Source: Allocoleopsis franciscana PCC 7113 (lineage in GTDB: Bacteria; Cyanobacteriota; Cyanobacteriia; Cyanobacteriales; Coleofasciculaceae). Taken from it: a stretch of DNA of 64,000 bases. Numbering within the stretch: position 1 is the stretch's first letter; each line of letters opens with the position of its first letter. Position numbers and translations under genes: made by a program. The notes beneath the pieces were generated by a model. It made no database searches and was not told where the DNA came from. It was given only the letters and a program-made list of their open reading frames with translations. This document shows positions 26,154 through 36,756 of the stretch, one piece after another. The stretch is taken from the NCBI RefSeq assembly GCF_000317515.1, contig NC_019738.1, positions 6,970,001-7,034,000 on the forward strand, written 5' to 3'.

Positions 26154-29100
26154 CTATTCCTTTGTTCGTAAATCTTCTATAGCATCTCGTGGAATGATTC
26201 CCTTTATCAATACTTCTTGAGTACGTTCAACGTCTTTTATTGCTTGTAATACAGCAGGAGCTACGCCTGCTGACCGGAAACCCCATTCTTCCTGACCAAC
26301 TTTTGTACTTACATCCAAAATATTTTGAGGGTCTATATACAGTAAGTCAAGTTTTACCCTTCCATAATGATCAAAAGTTTCACCACTGGGATTTTCAATT
26401 TGACCCCCTTTAGTTTTTGTAGCAGAGGTATATGGTGATGGTTTGTGACCCATTACATGTTCCAAGGGAGTTACACGCGATCTTGAACCAGTGGGTTCAA
26501 TATGATTTTTACGCTTATCTGCTAAGGTTTCAACATCTTTCGCTGCAATATTTCTGTAAAGGTATCTGACTACGTACTGTCCCTTTTTATCCAATACATA
26601 TTCTTTTTTGTCTGCTTTGTATTCAAATAGCTTTTGGCTGGGATGCCCCCCTAGCTTATTCTTTTCTATATAGGGTTTCTCCTGCCAAATTTCTCCTATT
26701 AATGCTTTGTTGCCTTTGTCTTTATCAAACACTAAATAAACAGGAGTTTGTTTATGCTCACCAGGAGTCCCCCATTCTAATAAGTAGCCAGGATTTACCT
26801 GCTGGTTTTTAACTTGTTCAACTATTTGCTTTATCTTTTCCAAGCTTTTGTCATTTAATGCATTAATTCTTGGAAGAGCTGCCTTAGCTATACGGGAAGC
26901 ATCCTCATGTACGAAAGCTATCTCAAAGGTTATATCTGGATTAATTTTTGCGTAAGTTTTGAATTCGCTAGCTCTGCCGACTTTAGTAGCTTTTAATATT
27001 GTCAGCTTGTATTTACTTTTAATACGTAAAAGTGCGATCTTCAAGATCGGTCCACGAATCAGCTTATTTCTGGTCAAAGCTTTAACTTCTTCAACGGCTT
27101 TCTGCAAATCCTGAGACTTCTGCGCCGTGGTACGGCTATCTTTCTTTTTATCCTTATGATTAGTCTCAGCCGCTTTTTTATCCTTGTTGCCCTTACCGCG
27201 CTTCTTACCAAAGAACTTATCCTTCAGTTTGCCGAACTTCTTCCCTAACTTCTTGGCAACGTTCTTAACCTTATTCCCAATTTTCTTGGCAATCTCCTTA
27301 ATCTTCCCAGCCACTTTACTAGCAGGGCCACGCAAACGCTTTAGCAGCCAGTTGGACACAAAATCAATCACGACCACACCAGCTGCCGCCAAAGCCGCAC
27401 CGAAGGGAGGCCCAGCTTGCCCCGTCTTGACTGCCTTCAGGAAAGCCATAAAGCGCTCAAACGCCTGAAGAATGCGGCTAACAGTACCCCAAGCCGCTTG
27501 CAGCCCCTCGATAATCAGCAGCACCGTACCCGCAGCAGGCACAATCATCGATACCACCTTCTCAATCAGAAGCCCAATGAGGACAGCGGGAATTGCTGAC
27601 TTAATCCCTTCCCAAGCCATCTTGCCGACCTCAGCGGTGTTAATCCCACCCTGCTTGAGGACATTCCAAACGGTCATTCCTAAACCGAGTACTTCTTCGA
27701 CCTTCTGGCTAAACCACTCCTTCACCGCTGTCTGGAAGGCTGCCCAGAAGTGATTCTTGATACCATCATTAGCCCCAGCGCCCAAGTTACTTAACCACTG
27801 ACTTGGGTTGGCAGCTACGTCCTTAACCAGCACAGCGAAAGCCCCAACAGCTTTAATCGCAGCATCGGCAAGCTTAATCGCTCCCTGAACCGCTGTCTTG
27901 GCGATATCCACCGCCGCCATCATGCCTTTCTCTAAGAGTCCTAGGGCGGCATCCAGTCCCTTGCCCAGCAGGTTGAGAGCTGCCTGTACACTCTTTTTGA
28001 GAGTGTCGGCTAGGGCGTTGACAGCGGTTTCGGCTGCCTTCACTACACCTTTGATCGCATTGCGGAAGCGATCGCGAATTTCTGGGAAAGCCGCCAGCAA
28101 TACATCGCCAATCGCAATTAACGCGGCTCCCACCGCCTTGATAATACCCACGATCGCTTGACGCGCTGTTTCAATCACAGCCGTCGCCAATTTCTGCGCC
28201 CCTTCAATCGCCGCCTTCACCGCAGCGCGTGCCACCTCAAAGGCTTTTTGAATGGCCTGTTTAATCCCATCAAAAAACGCTTTCGCTTTGTCTGCCAGCC
28301 AACCCAATATTCCGCCAGACTCTTCCTCACCCTTCTGTCGCTCTTTTTCGGCGTCTTGTTCGCCTTTTTGACGTGCGACTGCGGCTTCTTCCTCTCCTTT
28401 CTGGATATGCTCAGCTGCCTGAGACTCAGCCTGAGTTTGCTCCTGCTGGACATCCTTATTGCCCTTAGAGACTGCTTCGTCAGCGTCTTTGCGAGACTTT
28501 GTAATCAGGACATCCTGTTCTTTCTGCCAAGCACTGCGCTGCTGCTGAACTTCCGCCTGCGCTTTGCTTCGTTCTGCTGCCTGTTGGGCTGAATTTTCCG
28601 ATTGCAGTTGGGCGATTTCCTGGTGAGAACGGGCTTTCTCTTCCTCTACCTTGGTGCTGTGTTCTTGTCGCTTGGCGGCGATTTCCGCCTGTGCCTTGGC
28701 AACTCCTGCCTGGATTTGTTGACCATGTTCTTGCTGGGCAATGATGGACACCGCTTCGTCTCCAGCCTCACCTCCACCTGTGGCACCTCCTTCAGCCACT
28801 TTTGCTGCACCCCCAGCCGTCGCACCTCCGCCACCACCGATTCCCTCAGCGCGTAAGGTTTCTTGGGGTACCTTCGGGTAAATCTCGTTTTCACCCATCG
28901 GTTGGGCTAACTCTTGTTGCCCCTTGCTATGAGCATCTGCGATGCCTTTTTCCAGTTCTCCTCGCTGCTGTTGAGCCTGTTGTGGGTCAGCGTTGCCTTG
29001 CAGTTCCAGATGCGGCGGCGCACAAGCACTCACTTGTTGTAAACCTGGGTCGCTTGTCGGTAGGCTACGTAATGAGGCTTGCAACTTTTGAGCGTCACCT

Positions 29101-31610
29101 GCATCGAGCTTACCCTCAGCATCGCCTTTCACTTGAGGTTGGGGAATCTTAGCGACGGGCGGTATTGCAGAAAGTGCTACGGGTTTGGGTTGCAAAACGG
29201 GCTTGGCTTGACCTTCTGGCGTCTTTGCGACAGCCTTGGGGTTTTTTCCTGAAGGCGTTGAGCGGTCTGCTGCCGGCCCAACGCTAGTCATAGGTGAACC
29301 CGTTGGACGCTCCATTTGCGGTGGATTAGCAGCCAGTTCAGCACGTTGCTTGCCCACTGAAGTTCCCACAGCCGCACCAACGCCTCCCAGTGCGCCTAGG
29401 AGTTGGGCTGGGGGCAGGTTACTCACTGCTGATAGTGCCGCTGATGGTTCAGCTTGAGAAACATTGGGTGCGGGTGGAGTGGGTTTATCTGCGATCGCAG
29501 CACCTCCACCACCGCCGCCACCTCCAACGGCTTCACCCCCCCCGCCAGAACCTTCAGCTACAGAAGCTAAGGCGGCGTCACGCTCAGCCGGTTCTAGCTC
29601 TGCACTGCCCGGAGGGGCTTGTTCTGCGGCGGCGATTTCCTCCTCTTGTACATCAGACGTTCCGGTAGCTTCCTCTACTGTCTCCCCACCGGATTCTAGT
29701 GCAGGCGGTGCGGCGACGACTGGAGAGGCAGTAGCAGGTGCTGCGGTAGTGGCTTCTGTCGCTGGCTGGTCTTTTGCCTTGTTCTCTGTTTGAGCTTTCT
29801 GTGCTGCTGCTTGCGGCGGAGGCGAGGTTGCGGCTTTGCTTTCCGGGGTAACCTCCTTATTTGTTGCAGGCAAAACTAAACCCGCTAACTTCCCTGCGTC
29901 CGCTTTGGCTCCAACACTGTGGTGACTTTCAGGAGTATCGACTTTAGATGCCGACTTAACTTGATGCTCTGACGGGGGAGCATCGGTTTTTGCCGCCGTT
30001 AAATCAAGTTTGCCTGCGGTCTTTATTTCTTTGGCTGCTTCCGAGGCTAGCTCAGTTTTAGACTTGGCTTCCTTAAAGTCGATTTGGGGTTTGGCTTTAG
30101 CAACTGCCTTATCCCCCCATCTCTTGACATTTTCTTCTAGATGTGTATTTCCTTCTAAAGCATGTTCGGGGTTGCCACCGGAAAGCGGCTTGGCTTCAGC
30201 AGGTTTTTTAGCTTCCTCCTCTTCGAGGAGTGACGATTGCTGCTCCTTGTACCAGGTTACTGCCGACATGGAATGCGGCAGTTTCTTCGCTTGGAGGATG
30301 TTGTGGCTTTCCTCTATTTCTCCTGATTTCGCCTCCAGTGGCGAATGACGCAATTCTTGGTTGGGTGTCAACGGCTGGACGGCTTCTTTATTTTCCTTCC
30401 GGGTTAGGATAGGCTTTTGCTGGAGTTTCTTGGCTCCCGTCTGCTGCACCACATGGGTCAGCTCATGAGCCGTCAACGCATCCGTCCCAGGAGACTTCCC
30501 TGCCCCATAGTAGATATCAGTGCCATGAGCAAACGCTTGAGCACGCAAATCCTTATTCATCTGGACGGCAGTCGAGTCAGTATGCACCCGCACCGAGCTA
30601 AAATCAGTACCGAAGCGAGGCTCCATGAAACTACGCACTTCATCCGGTAAAGGACTACCTCCGCCCTTACTCTGATTAAGCTGACTCTCTACATCGCTAC
30701 CCGCTTCAGCGTTACCCTTTCCCCTCCGTTGCAGCAATGACTTGGCTTGAATCGCGTCCTCTTGCTCCTCAGTTTGGCGCTGAACCAAGGGAGTGATAGA
30801 GTCTACCAAAGACGACCTTTGCACCAGTGATTCCGGCTCTTCCTCCTCTTGGCGCTGAATTAGTCCTGAGTTATCCGGTGGATTGCTCATCGACATCACC
30901 TGAGCCGCCACCGAGTCCGCTTCCTGCTCATACTTATCCCCTGGAGCACCGACAACGAGCTTAGGCTGAAGCCATTTCATCTGAATCGGCTCTTCTTCCG
31001 CCTCCGACTCTTGGCGTTGAATGACACCCCATTGAGGCATCATTTGCATGGGTAAATCGTCTTCCTCTTGGGGCAATCGTTGCAACATACCCCACTGAGG
31101 CATCATCTGAATTGGATCTTCTTCGTACTCTTCACGTTGAATAACCGGAGTCAGGAAGCCCACTTGGGGCATCATTTGAAGCGCCTCTTCTTCCTCTTGA
31201 CGTTGAATAGCCAGAGTGCGCTTGCCCCAGTCAGGCAGCATCTGAATCGACTCTTCTGAGGATTCCCGCTCAATTGGCTCGCCGATAGGTGGAGCCATCA
31301 TCTTGAGCGGCTGTGCCACCCCATTCGCTTCCTCTTCGTCCTGCTGCTCTTCTGGCTGCCTATTGACGAGCTGCGCTTGAATGGCTGCTGGTGTATTGGT
31401 TTGTACCTGTACTCGACTAAAGTTATGACCGAAACGCGAAGCGGGTTCCAGTTTGGTTGGCAGGTTAGGTGGCTGATGGAATGAGTCACTCGCTTCAGCC
31501 GCCTCTTGCTCTGAGTCACTAAAAGGACGCGACTGGAATAAGCCCGCCTGTACAGGCGAAACAGAGGGCGTTGAAGCAGCTTTCGCCTGGTTTTGCAGTC
31601 GGGTATCCAT
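26154..31610 (-). CDS. Giant DUF4157 protein with ADP-ribosyltransferase-like C-terminus (candidate CIS effector)
   Basis: From the ATG at 31610 (alternative TTG at 31616) the product has 1818 residues. In order: a disordered part with IQRQ/VQRQ and QMMPQWG motifs (about 60-300); DUF4157 with HELTH at 382-386; a Pro/Ala/Gly-rich linker; a long Gln/Glu-rich coiled coil (about 930-1090); a string of amphipathic alanine-rich helices (about 1100-1430) that could insert in membranes; a lysine-rich stretch (about 1430-1500); and a C-terminal domain. The last contains [14 protein letters not shown] (from about 1725) and [13 protein letters not shown] (E1799), which resemble the Ser-Thr-Ser strand and catalytic Glu region of ADP-ribosyltransferase-like toxins. 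That enzymatic call is tentative. Confidence 0.8.
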   Translation of the reverse strand: MDTRLQNQAKAASTPSVSPVQAGLFQSRPFSDSEQEAAEASDSFHQPPNLPTKLEPASRFGHNFSRVQVQTNTPAAIQAQLVNRQPEEQQDEEEANGVAQPLKMMAPPIGEPIERESSEESIQMLPDWGKRTLAIQRQEEEEALQMMPQVGFLTPVIQREEYEEDPIQMMPQWGMLQRLPQEEDDLPMQMMPQWGVIQRQESEAEEEPIQMKWLQPKLVVGAPGDKYEQEADSVAAQVMSMSNPPDNSGLIQRQEEEEPESLVQRSSLVDSITPLVQRQTEEQEDAIQAKSLLQRRGKGNAEAGSDVESQLNQSKGGGSPLPDEVRSFMEPRFGTDFSSVRVHTDSTAVQMNKDLRAQAFAHGTDIYYGAGKSPGTDALTAHELTHVVQQTGAKKLQQKPILTRKENKEAVQPLTPNQELRHSPLEAKSGEIEESHNILQAKKLPHSMSAVTWYKEQQSSLLEEEEAKKPAEAKPLSGGNPEHALEGNTHLEENVKRWGDKAVAKAKPQIDFKEAKSKTELASEAAKEIKTAGKLDLTAAKTDAPPSEHQVKSASKVDTPESHHSVGAKADAGKLAGLVLPATNKEVTPESKAATSPPPQAAAQKAQTENKAKDQPATEATTAAPATASPVVAAPPALESGGETVEEATGTSDVQEEEIAAAEQAPPGSAELEPAERDAALASVAEGSGGGGEAVGGGGGGGGAAIADKPTPPAPNVSQAEPSAALSAVSNLPPAQLLGALGGVGAAVGTSVGKQRAELAANPPQMERPTGSPMTSVGPAADRSTPSGKNPKAVAKTPEGQAKPVLQPKPVALSAIPPVAKIPQPQVKGDAEGKLDAGDAQKLQASLRSLPTSDPGLQQVSACAPPHLELQGNADPQQAQQQRGELEKGIADAHSKGQQELAQPMGENEIYPKVPQETLRAEGIGGGGGATAGGAAKVAEGGATGGGEAGDEAVSIIAQQEHGQQIQAGVAKAQAEIAAKRQEHSTKVEEEKARSHQEIAQLQSENSAQQAAERSKAQAEVQQQRSAWQKEQDVLITKSRKDADEAVSKGNKDVQQEQTQAESQAAEHIQKGEEEAAVARQKGEQDAEKERQKGEEESGGILGWLADKAKAFFDGIKQAIQKAFEVARAAVKAAIEGAQKLATAVIETARQAIVGIIKAVGAALIAIGDVLLAAFPEIRDRFRNAIKGVVKAAETAVNALADTLKKSVQAALNLLGKGLDAALGLLEKGMMAAVDIAKTAVQGAIKLADAAIKAVGAFAVLVKDVAANPSQWLSNLGAGANDGIKNHFWAAFQTAVKEWFSQKVEEVLGLGMTVWNVLKQGGINTAEVGKMAWEGIKSAIPAVLIGLLIEKVVSMIVPAAGTVLLIIEGLQAAWGTVSRILQAFERFMAFLKAVKTGQAGPPFGAALAAAGVVVIDFVSNWLLKRLRGPASKVAGKIKEIAKKIGNKVKNVAKKLGKKFGKLKDKFFGKKRGKGNKDKKAAETNHKDKKKDSRTTAQKSQDLQKAVEEVKALTRNKLIRGPILKIALLRIKSKYKLTILKATKVGRASEFKTYAKINPDITFEIAFVHEDASRIAKAALPRINALNDKSLEKIKQIVEQVKNQQVNPGYLLEWGTPGEHKQTPVYLVFDKDKGNKALIGEIWQEKPYIEKNKLGGHPSQKLFEYKADKKEYVLDKKGQYVVRYLYRNIAAKDVETLADKRKNHIEPTGSRSRVTPLEHVMGHKPSPYTSATKTKGGQIENPSGETFDHYGRVKLDLLYIDPQNILDVSTKVGQEEWGFRSAGVAPAVLQAIKDVERTQEVLIKGIIPRDAIEDLRTKE

Positions 31611-31728
31611 CGCCAATCTTGCCTCTCAGCCTAGAGCCATGATGTTCATACTAGTGTGGATTATCCCCCCCAAACTAGTAGCCGAAAGGCGAATAAATCA
31701 CTCACTCCATTCAAGAAGGGCTAGTTAT

Positions 31729-32967
31729 TCAGTCCTTAATTTGACCACTCGTCGCCAGTACACGCGCACTGACACCCAACACTCGTAACAATCCCTCCGA
31801 ATCGGCATGATTATAACTACCAATCCCTTCCATCGAAGCATTTTCTTCTGAGTAGAGAGAATGAGCTGTATTGGTTGCCGAAACAAACGAGATATTTCCT
31901 TTGTACAGAGAAACAGTAATCGTTCCTGTCGCTAATTTTGCTGTGGGTTGAATCGCTTGCAATGCCATCTGAGTCGCTAAGTCAAACCAATACCCTTGAT
32001 AGATTTGCTTGGCAATTAATAAAGATAATTGGTCAAAGAATTCACGAGCACGGCGATCTAAAATCAATTGCAGCAACAAGGCATAGCAAGTTCCTAGTAT
32101 TTCTACACCTGGGCTTTCATAAACTCCCCGTGACTTAATTCCTACAAACCGATTTTCGACTAAATGAGTGCCAATCCCAATACCATGACGCCCACCGATC
32201 GCATTCGTCTCAACAAATGCCTCCACTAAGTCCATCGGACTACCGTTGATCGCAACTGGACGACCTTGCTCAAAGTGTACCGTGAACTCCTCCGCTTGAT
32301 CGGGAGCATCGGCAGGATAGCAACCCATAATGGGCTTGACAAAATGCGCCGGAGTTGATAAAGATTCCAGTAATCCCGATTCGTGGGTAAGACCCAACAA
32401 ATTGGCATCTGTAGAATAAGGCTTATCTTTTGTCGCCGAGACAGAGAGTCCCTTTTCTTCACAGAAGTCAATCATCTCACTGCGACCCGGAAAACGAGCT
32501 AAAAATTCCTCGTCCCGCCAAGGTGCATACACATCAAACTCTGGAGCCAGCATATTGGTGATTAGTTGAAAACGCACTTGGTCATTACCCCGTCCGGTTG
32601 CACCATGACTGAAGATGGTCAGCCCTTTTTCTTGCATCGCCTGAATCATGGCTTTGGCAAGGACACACCGAGCAATGCCTGTCGTATTCCAGTAGCGTCC
32701 CTCATAGCAGGCTTGAGATTGAATCACGCTAAGACCCGCTTGTGCGATCGCTTCTCGCACTGGTAACAAGACAAAATCCGCTGCCCCTGCTAAGAGCATC
32801 CGCTGACGGATGGCTTCTGTATCGTCTTCATCCGGTTGCCCTAGGTCAGCGGTAAAACACACAACCCGTACCCCCTGATCCGTCAGCCAACGGGTGATGG
32901 TGCAGCTATCCAAACCACCAGAACCTGCAAATGCGATCGTTTTTCCTTTCAAATCCTGAGCTTTCAT
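31729..32967 (-). CDS. argG: Argininosuccinate synthase-like protein, type-2 resembling
   Basis: The 412-residue protein shows the ATP pyrophosphatase loop as AGSGGLDSCT (usually YSGGLDTS), the TADLGQPDEDD segment, SHGATGRGNDQVRFQ, KPYSTDANLLGLTHESG, and NAIGGRHGIGIGTHLVENRF. These match argininosuccinate synthase, which joins citrulline and aspartate. TANLGQPDEED and the later sequence in the E. coli enzyme are closer than the shorter form usual for cyanobacteria, so this may be an extra, acquired copy. AAGAGGAAAA precedes the ATG. It sits inside the injection-system operon between the ATPase and the giant effector. A role in the particle is not evident; it could also make another amide-type product. 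Confidence 0.82.
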   Translation of the reverse strand: MKAQDLKGKTIAFAGSGGLDSCTITRWLTDQGVRVVCFTADLGQPDEDDTEAIRQRMLLAGAADFVLLPVREAIAQAGLSVIQSQACYEGRYWNTTGIARCVLAKAMIQAMQEKGLTIFSHGATGRGNDQVRFQLITNMLAPEFDVYAPWRDEEFLARFPGRSEMIDFCEEKGLSVSATKDKPYSTDANLLGLTHESGLLESLSTPAHFVKPIMGCYPADAPDQAEEFTVHFEQGRPVAINGSPMDLVEAFVETNAIGGRHGIGIGTHLVENRFVGIKSRGVYESPGVEILGTCYALLLQLILDRRAREFFDQLSLLIAKQIYQGYWFDLATQMALQAIQPTAKLATGTITVSLYKGNISFVSATNTAHSLYSEENASMEGIGSYNHADSEGLLRVLGVSARVLATSGQIKD

Positions 32968-33004
32968 TCTGTAATTTTCCTCTTAAGTAGCACTGCGAAC
33001 TAAG

Positions 33005-33024
33005 AACACTCATGCATGAGTGTT
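33005..33024. promoter_or_regulatory. Perfect 20-base palindrome upstream of argG
   Basis: AACACTCATGCATGAGTGTT is a perfect palindrome lying 38-57 bases upstream of the argG start codon. Size, symmetry and position fit an operator for a dimeric repressor. It has no T-tract and no long loop, so it is not a usual terminator. The regulator is unknown. Confidence 0.5.
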
Positions 33025-33373
33025 TTGTTATGAAATGTTGATAAATCTGAATGGGTGGAGCTCCAACCGGATGGGGCAACCACGGAGGATTGCTCCTACG
33101 AGTATTTAGCAGACTTTGATGGACAGACGGATAGATTAATGGAATCTTTAACAGCCCACTCTTGTTTGAGAGGGAAAATGCATATAGGAACAGAGGCATC
33201 GACTCCCCCTGAGTATGCCAATACAACTTTTTCAGCGCGACCCATTGATTTATCACCCTGGAAAACGACAGAGGAATTATTGTATCCGGTTGGACAATCA
33301 GTATTTTGTCACTACGAACAAACTTTTAAGAAAGAGTATCTTTTCAGAAGAGTTTCCTCACTAAAGCTCTAGT

Positions 33374-33415
33374 GCCCTATGCCTTATGCCTTATGCCTTA
33401 TGCCTTATGCCTTAT
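33374..33415. repeat. Heptamer tandem repeat GCCTTAT, six units
   Basis: Six consecutive 7-base units, the first with one change (GCCCTAT), end shortly before the stop codon of the ATPase gene. Short tandem heptamers of this type are frequent in filamentous cyanobacterial genomes. Confidence 0.9.
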
Positions 33416-33439
33416 GCTATAAGTGTGCGTTAGCTTAGT

Positions 33440-35449
33440 TCACACCCAACCCTTCACTTCAACATCGGTTAAGGGTCTTTCCAACTTCAAATATTCACTT
33501 TGAGCCGACTGCAACAAGTGTTTCATCCCCACTGACTCCCCAGCATCCGCCGCTAAGAAGGCAGCATTGAGGGCAATATTGCGGATATTCCCCCCCGCAA
33601 CATTGAGTTTCGCCAGCTTCTTCACATCTAAATCCTGTGTTGGCGTCTGACTGGGGAAAATGCGCTGCCAAATCTCAGCCCGCTGGGTAGCATCTGGGAA
33701 GGGGAAGCGGACGATGAAACGGATGCGGCGCAGAAAGGCCGTATCTAAGGCGTCTTTCAAGTTAGTGGTGAGAATCGCCAAACCTCGGTAAGCTTCCATC
33801 CGCTGCAACAGATAGCTCACCTCCATATTCGCATAGCGATCGTGGGAATCTTTGACATCAGAGCGTTTACCAAACAAGGCATCTGCTTCATCGAACAGTA
33901 AGATAGTCCCACCGCCTTCAGCGGCGTCAAACACACGCCGCAGATTCTTCTCCGTCTCGCCGATATACTTACTCACCACTGAACTTAAGTCAATGCGGTA
34001 AAGATCTAGCCGCAATTCCTCCGCTAGCACCTCCGCCGCCATCGTCTTACCGGTACCGCTAGCACCTGCAAACAAAGCACTGATGCCTAAACCTCGTCCA
34101 CCTTTTCCCGCAAAGCCCCAACCTTCGTACACCTTAGCCCGTTGACGCAGATGGGCGGCGATGTCACGCAGAATCTGGCGTTCTCGTTCCGGCAACACCA
34201 AATCATTCCAAGTGGCAGACGATTCGATATGTTGCGCTAAGTCATTCAACTGAGGTCGAGCTTGAGAACGGCAGGTGTCCCACAAAAGTGTACTGAGGGC
34301 TGAGTTTTGAGTCTCAGGTTGAGCCTCGCTCCCGTTCCCTTCGTCTTCTGGGCGTGCCGTCTCCTGTGTGTTCCATTTCCCCATTGCCTGAACACTAGCG
34401 GCGTGAATTCCAGCCGTGTTGAGATTGAACTGTGATACTAAGGTATCCACTAGCCCATTTAGCTCTGAAACGTTTTCGCCCAAAGCCTGGTTCCAAATAC
34501 CACGCTGTTCGTTAGTTGTGGGTTTATGCACATCAAACGTAACCAAAGAGCGTTGTTTAGGGGGGCGTCGATCGCGAGTTGTGACAATCAGCGGACTACT
34601 AATCCGCTCAATAAAAAGTGCGATCGCATCTTCTCGTGCCGTATCATTCGTATTGCTATCATCACAGTCCAGCAGGAGAATCGACTGGCTCAAAGCCGCT
34701 TCTCGCTTCCACAATTGGAGCAATTGATGCAGGTCATTAGAACTGGTTGGAAGGGCATGAGCGGATAGGGCATTTAGATTAAATCCTAACAAGTTACAAG
34801 CAGCAGCAGCGATCGCTCGTTTACTCGCCAGCTCATCCCCGCACAACTGCACAATCGGTAAAGCTTGTACATCCGATGCCTGCCGCCAGGTAGCGGCTAA
34901 CTGCTCAGCTAGTTGCCGCTGCGACTCGATCAGAGAACTTGGAACGCGCACCGACTCCACCATCCCCATCAGCCGCTCATCCAGATAGGGGACACCCGCC
35001 AAATAGTGCAAAATTCGCTCATCCAGACGTAACGGCGCAGTCGTCAGAGCATTGCTAGTCCCCAATTCAATTAGCCGCCACCGCCGTAGGGGAGCAGCCG
35101 GAGTCAGCGCATTCCAACACGGTTCTCGCAGCACCGCCAAGGCCAAACTAAAGGTAGGATAATTTTTCTTTGAATCACCCTGAGCATCGGCACACAAAGA
35201 AGCCCAATGGCTATCGAGATCCATGCCAGCGCACAGCAGCAGCACATCCCGCTCAAATAACGATAAGCCAAAGGTCGTACAGACTTGATCTAAGGCGGGA
35301 GCTGGTGAAACAGGAGCAGAGGTTGAACTTTTCCCCATGTTCCCATCTCCCTTAACTTTGGCCTCTAATGCCTCACGCACCTCAGCCAGTGCTGTCATTA
35401 AAGACTGCTGGTTCGCTTCTTGCCAATTGTTCTTGGTGTTACCCTTCAT
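33440..35449 (-). CDS. cis15: AAA+ ATPase of the CIS (Cis15-type)
   Basis: This 669-residue protein has a C-terminal AAA+ domain with Walker A GASGTGKT (462-469), Walker B LLFDEAD (Asp520-Asp523), and arginine-finger region DTAFLRRIRFIVRFPFPD. The N-terminal about 400 residues form a degenerate region (LRRWRLIELG, YLDERLMGMV) typical of Afp15-like ATPases. Such ATPases are conserved in CIS clusters and are thought to help particle assembly. It overlaps the upstream DUF4255 gene by 4 bases (ATGA), confirming one transcript and a shared function. Confidence 0.93.
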   Translation of the reverse strand: MKGNTKNNWQEANQQSLMTALAEVREALEAKVKGDGNMGKSSTSAPVSPAPALDQVCTTFGLSLFERDVLLLCAGMDLDSHWASLCADAQGDSKKNYPTFSLALAVLREPCWNALTPAAPLRRWRLIELGTSNALTTAPLRLDERILHYLAGVPYLDERLMGMVESVRVPSSLIESQRQLAEQLAATWRQASDVQALPIVQLCGDELASKRAIAAAACNLLGFNLNALSAHALPTSSNDLHQLLQLWKREAALSQSILLLDCDDSNTNDTAREDAIALFIERISSPLIVTTRDRRPPKQRSLVTFDVHKPTTNEQRGIWNQALGENVSELNGLVDTLVSQFNLNTAGIHAASVQAMGKWNTQETARPEDEGNGSEAQPETQNSALSTLLWDTCRSQARPQLNDLAQHIESSATWNDLVLPERERQILRDIAAHLRQRAKVYEGWGFAGKGGRGLGISALFAGASGTGKTMAAEVLAEELRLDLYRIDLSSVVSKYIGETEKNLRRVFDAAEGGGTILLFDEADALFGKRSDVKDSHDRYANMEVSYLLQRMEAYRGLAILTTNLKDALDTAFLRRIRFIVRFPFPDATQRAEIWQRIFPSQTPTQDLDVKKLAKLNVAGGNIRNIALNAAFLAADAGESVGMKHLLQSAQSEYLKLERPLTDVEVKGWV

Positions 35450-36729
35450 GGGATGACTACGGTAGGGCCAATATATTGTTCAAAGGTCGGACTATTGGAG
35501 TTGGTATCTACATTCAGTAGACTTTCGGCACCGTCCACTTGTACACGAACCAGATACTCTCCCGGCTTGACATCATAGATAGAAAATGTTAACGAATTGG
35601 TGTCTGCTGTTCGTGGTGCAGCATCGAATAAATAAGCGGCAGGTCTTTCAATCGAGCGTTCGTTGAGGAGTAATACCACTCGCTGCGTTTTTGCGATCGG
35701 CAGATCAATGTCCACCGTCACTTGAGCCGTGCGTAAGTCATCCGCCGTTTCGTCTAAGTTTGAGAGACTAGTTTCCTGAATGGTCGGGCGTACCACAAAG
35801 GCGGCTACATTCGATTCAATCCCGCGCATCTCCTGGGAAGGAACTCTCGCATTGCGTCCCATCCGTGTAGGGGTTGATCTGGGATGAATCACTTGTAAGC
35901 TTTGCACACCCGCTCGTAACGAACCCTGAGGCAGTGACGAAAGGGGTAAGACGATTTGGTTTGTACTGACTTGCTGGGGCGTTATTTTCACTCCACCAAT
36001 ACTTAAGAGTGTGAGGTTACTTTGCAACCGCTGACCTTGGATAATCAAGGTACTATCCGCCAAAATCGGCTGGAGCCTCCCTGATTGAGGGACGACTTGT
36101 TCAATCTGAGGCTGATTGGGTGCGGCAAAAAATCGGCGTTCGCGCACGGGTAATGCTCTTTGCGGGATATCATCGCTTTCGATTAAGACAACCCTAGCCT
36201 CGTAAGCCACGGATAGAGAGTGCGGCGTCTGTAAAAATACAGACCATAAATTAGATAACTCATCCATTGAAAGGGACAAGGGGATTAATTTTACCGTCTC
36301 CATCTGATCTGCCAGGTTAGAGTCTGCCAGGTAACTATAGGTGGAGTCGGCTACGGTGTCCTCAATCACTTCCCGCGTCAATATCGATCGCGCATGAAAC
36401 GTGCGAACAACACTACCCATCAGGCGTTGGGGTTCCAACTCATTTTCATTACCATAACAACTAATCAGGTAGTGCAAGTCTAGTGCCACTAAAGGGCGCT
36501 TGAGGAAATCTCGCTCTGTGTTACGAGTACGCAAATCCGCATTACCCCAAGCCGGATTGTGAGCGACGTTGTACAGATAAAGGTTAACCCCGGTTTCTGG
36601 CGTACCACTCCCGACACTATCGGGACGAACGGTTGTCACCCTTGCACCATCTACATCTACCTGTATAGTTGCCTGCAAGGTTCTTTGCAAGGTTGCGGTT
36701 ACTGTGGCGATCGCCAAATAATTACTCAT
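35446..36729 (-). CDS. cis16: DUF4255 tail terminator/cap protein with Ig-like extension (Cis16-type)
   Basis: The N-terminal about 190 residues of this 427-residue protein match DUF4255/Pvc16_N (GTPETGVNLYLYNVAHNPAWG, LDLHYLISCYGNENELEPQR, LMGSVVRTFHARSILT, WSVFLQTPHSLSVAYEARVV). This family caps the distal end of the sheath and tube. The C-terminal half contains two IPT/Ig-like segments (QVVPQSGRLQPILADSTLII; TVDIDLPIAKTQRVVLLL). It overlaps the ATPase gene by 4 bases. A second, shorter DUF4255 protein is encoded at 39006, so the cluster has two cap candidates. The extension might bind another surface. Confidence 0.88.
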   Translation of the reverse strand: MSNYLAIATVTATLQRTLQATIQVDVDGARVTTVRPDSVGSGTPETGVNLYLYNVAHNPAWGNADLRTRNTERDFLKRPLVALDLHYLISCYGNENELEPQRLMGSVVRTFHARSILTREVIEDTVADSTYSYLADSNLADQMETVKLIPLSLSMDELSNLWSVFLQTPHSLSVAYEARVVLIESDDIPQRALPVRERRFFAAPNQPQIEQVVPQSGRLQPILADSTLIIQGQRLQSNLTLLSIGGVKITPQQVSTNQIVLPLSSLPQGSLRAGVQSLQVIHPRSTPTRMGRNARVPSQEMRGIESNVAAFVVRPTIQETSLSNLDETADDLRTAQVTVDIDLPIAKTQRVVLLLNERSIERPAAYLFDAAPRTADTNSLTFSIYDVKPGEYLVRVQVDGAESLLNVDTNSNSPTFEQYIGPTVVIP

Positions 36730-36756
36730 AGTGTTTCAATATCACAAGACGAGCCA

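Larger units (their letters stand above)
32968..33439. other. Intergenic region with palindrome and heptamer repeat
   Basis: The gap between the argininosuccinate synthase start and the ATPase stop contains a perfect 20-base palindrome (33005-33024) and a six-unit GCCTTAT array (33374-33415), described separately. Open frames exist on both strands in between, but none has a recognisable product. Confidence 0.5.

Noticed and set aside
28158-28592. 144-codon plus-strand open frame with hydrophobic stretches
   Set aside because: Complement of the coiled-coil part of the giant cargo gene; apparent hydrophobicity comes from complementing Gln/Glu/Lys codons.
33055-33372. 105-codon plus-strand frame between argG and the ATPase gene
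   Set aside because: No ribosome-binding site, no recognisable sequence and an overlapping frame of similar length on the other strand.
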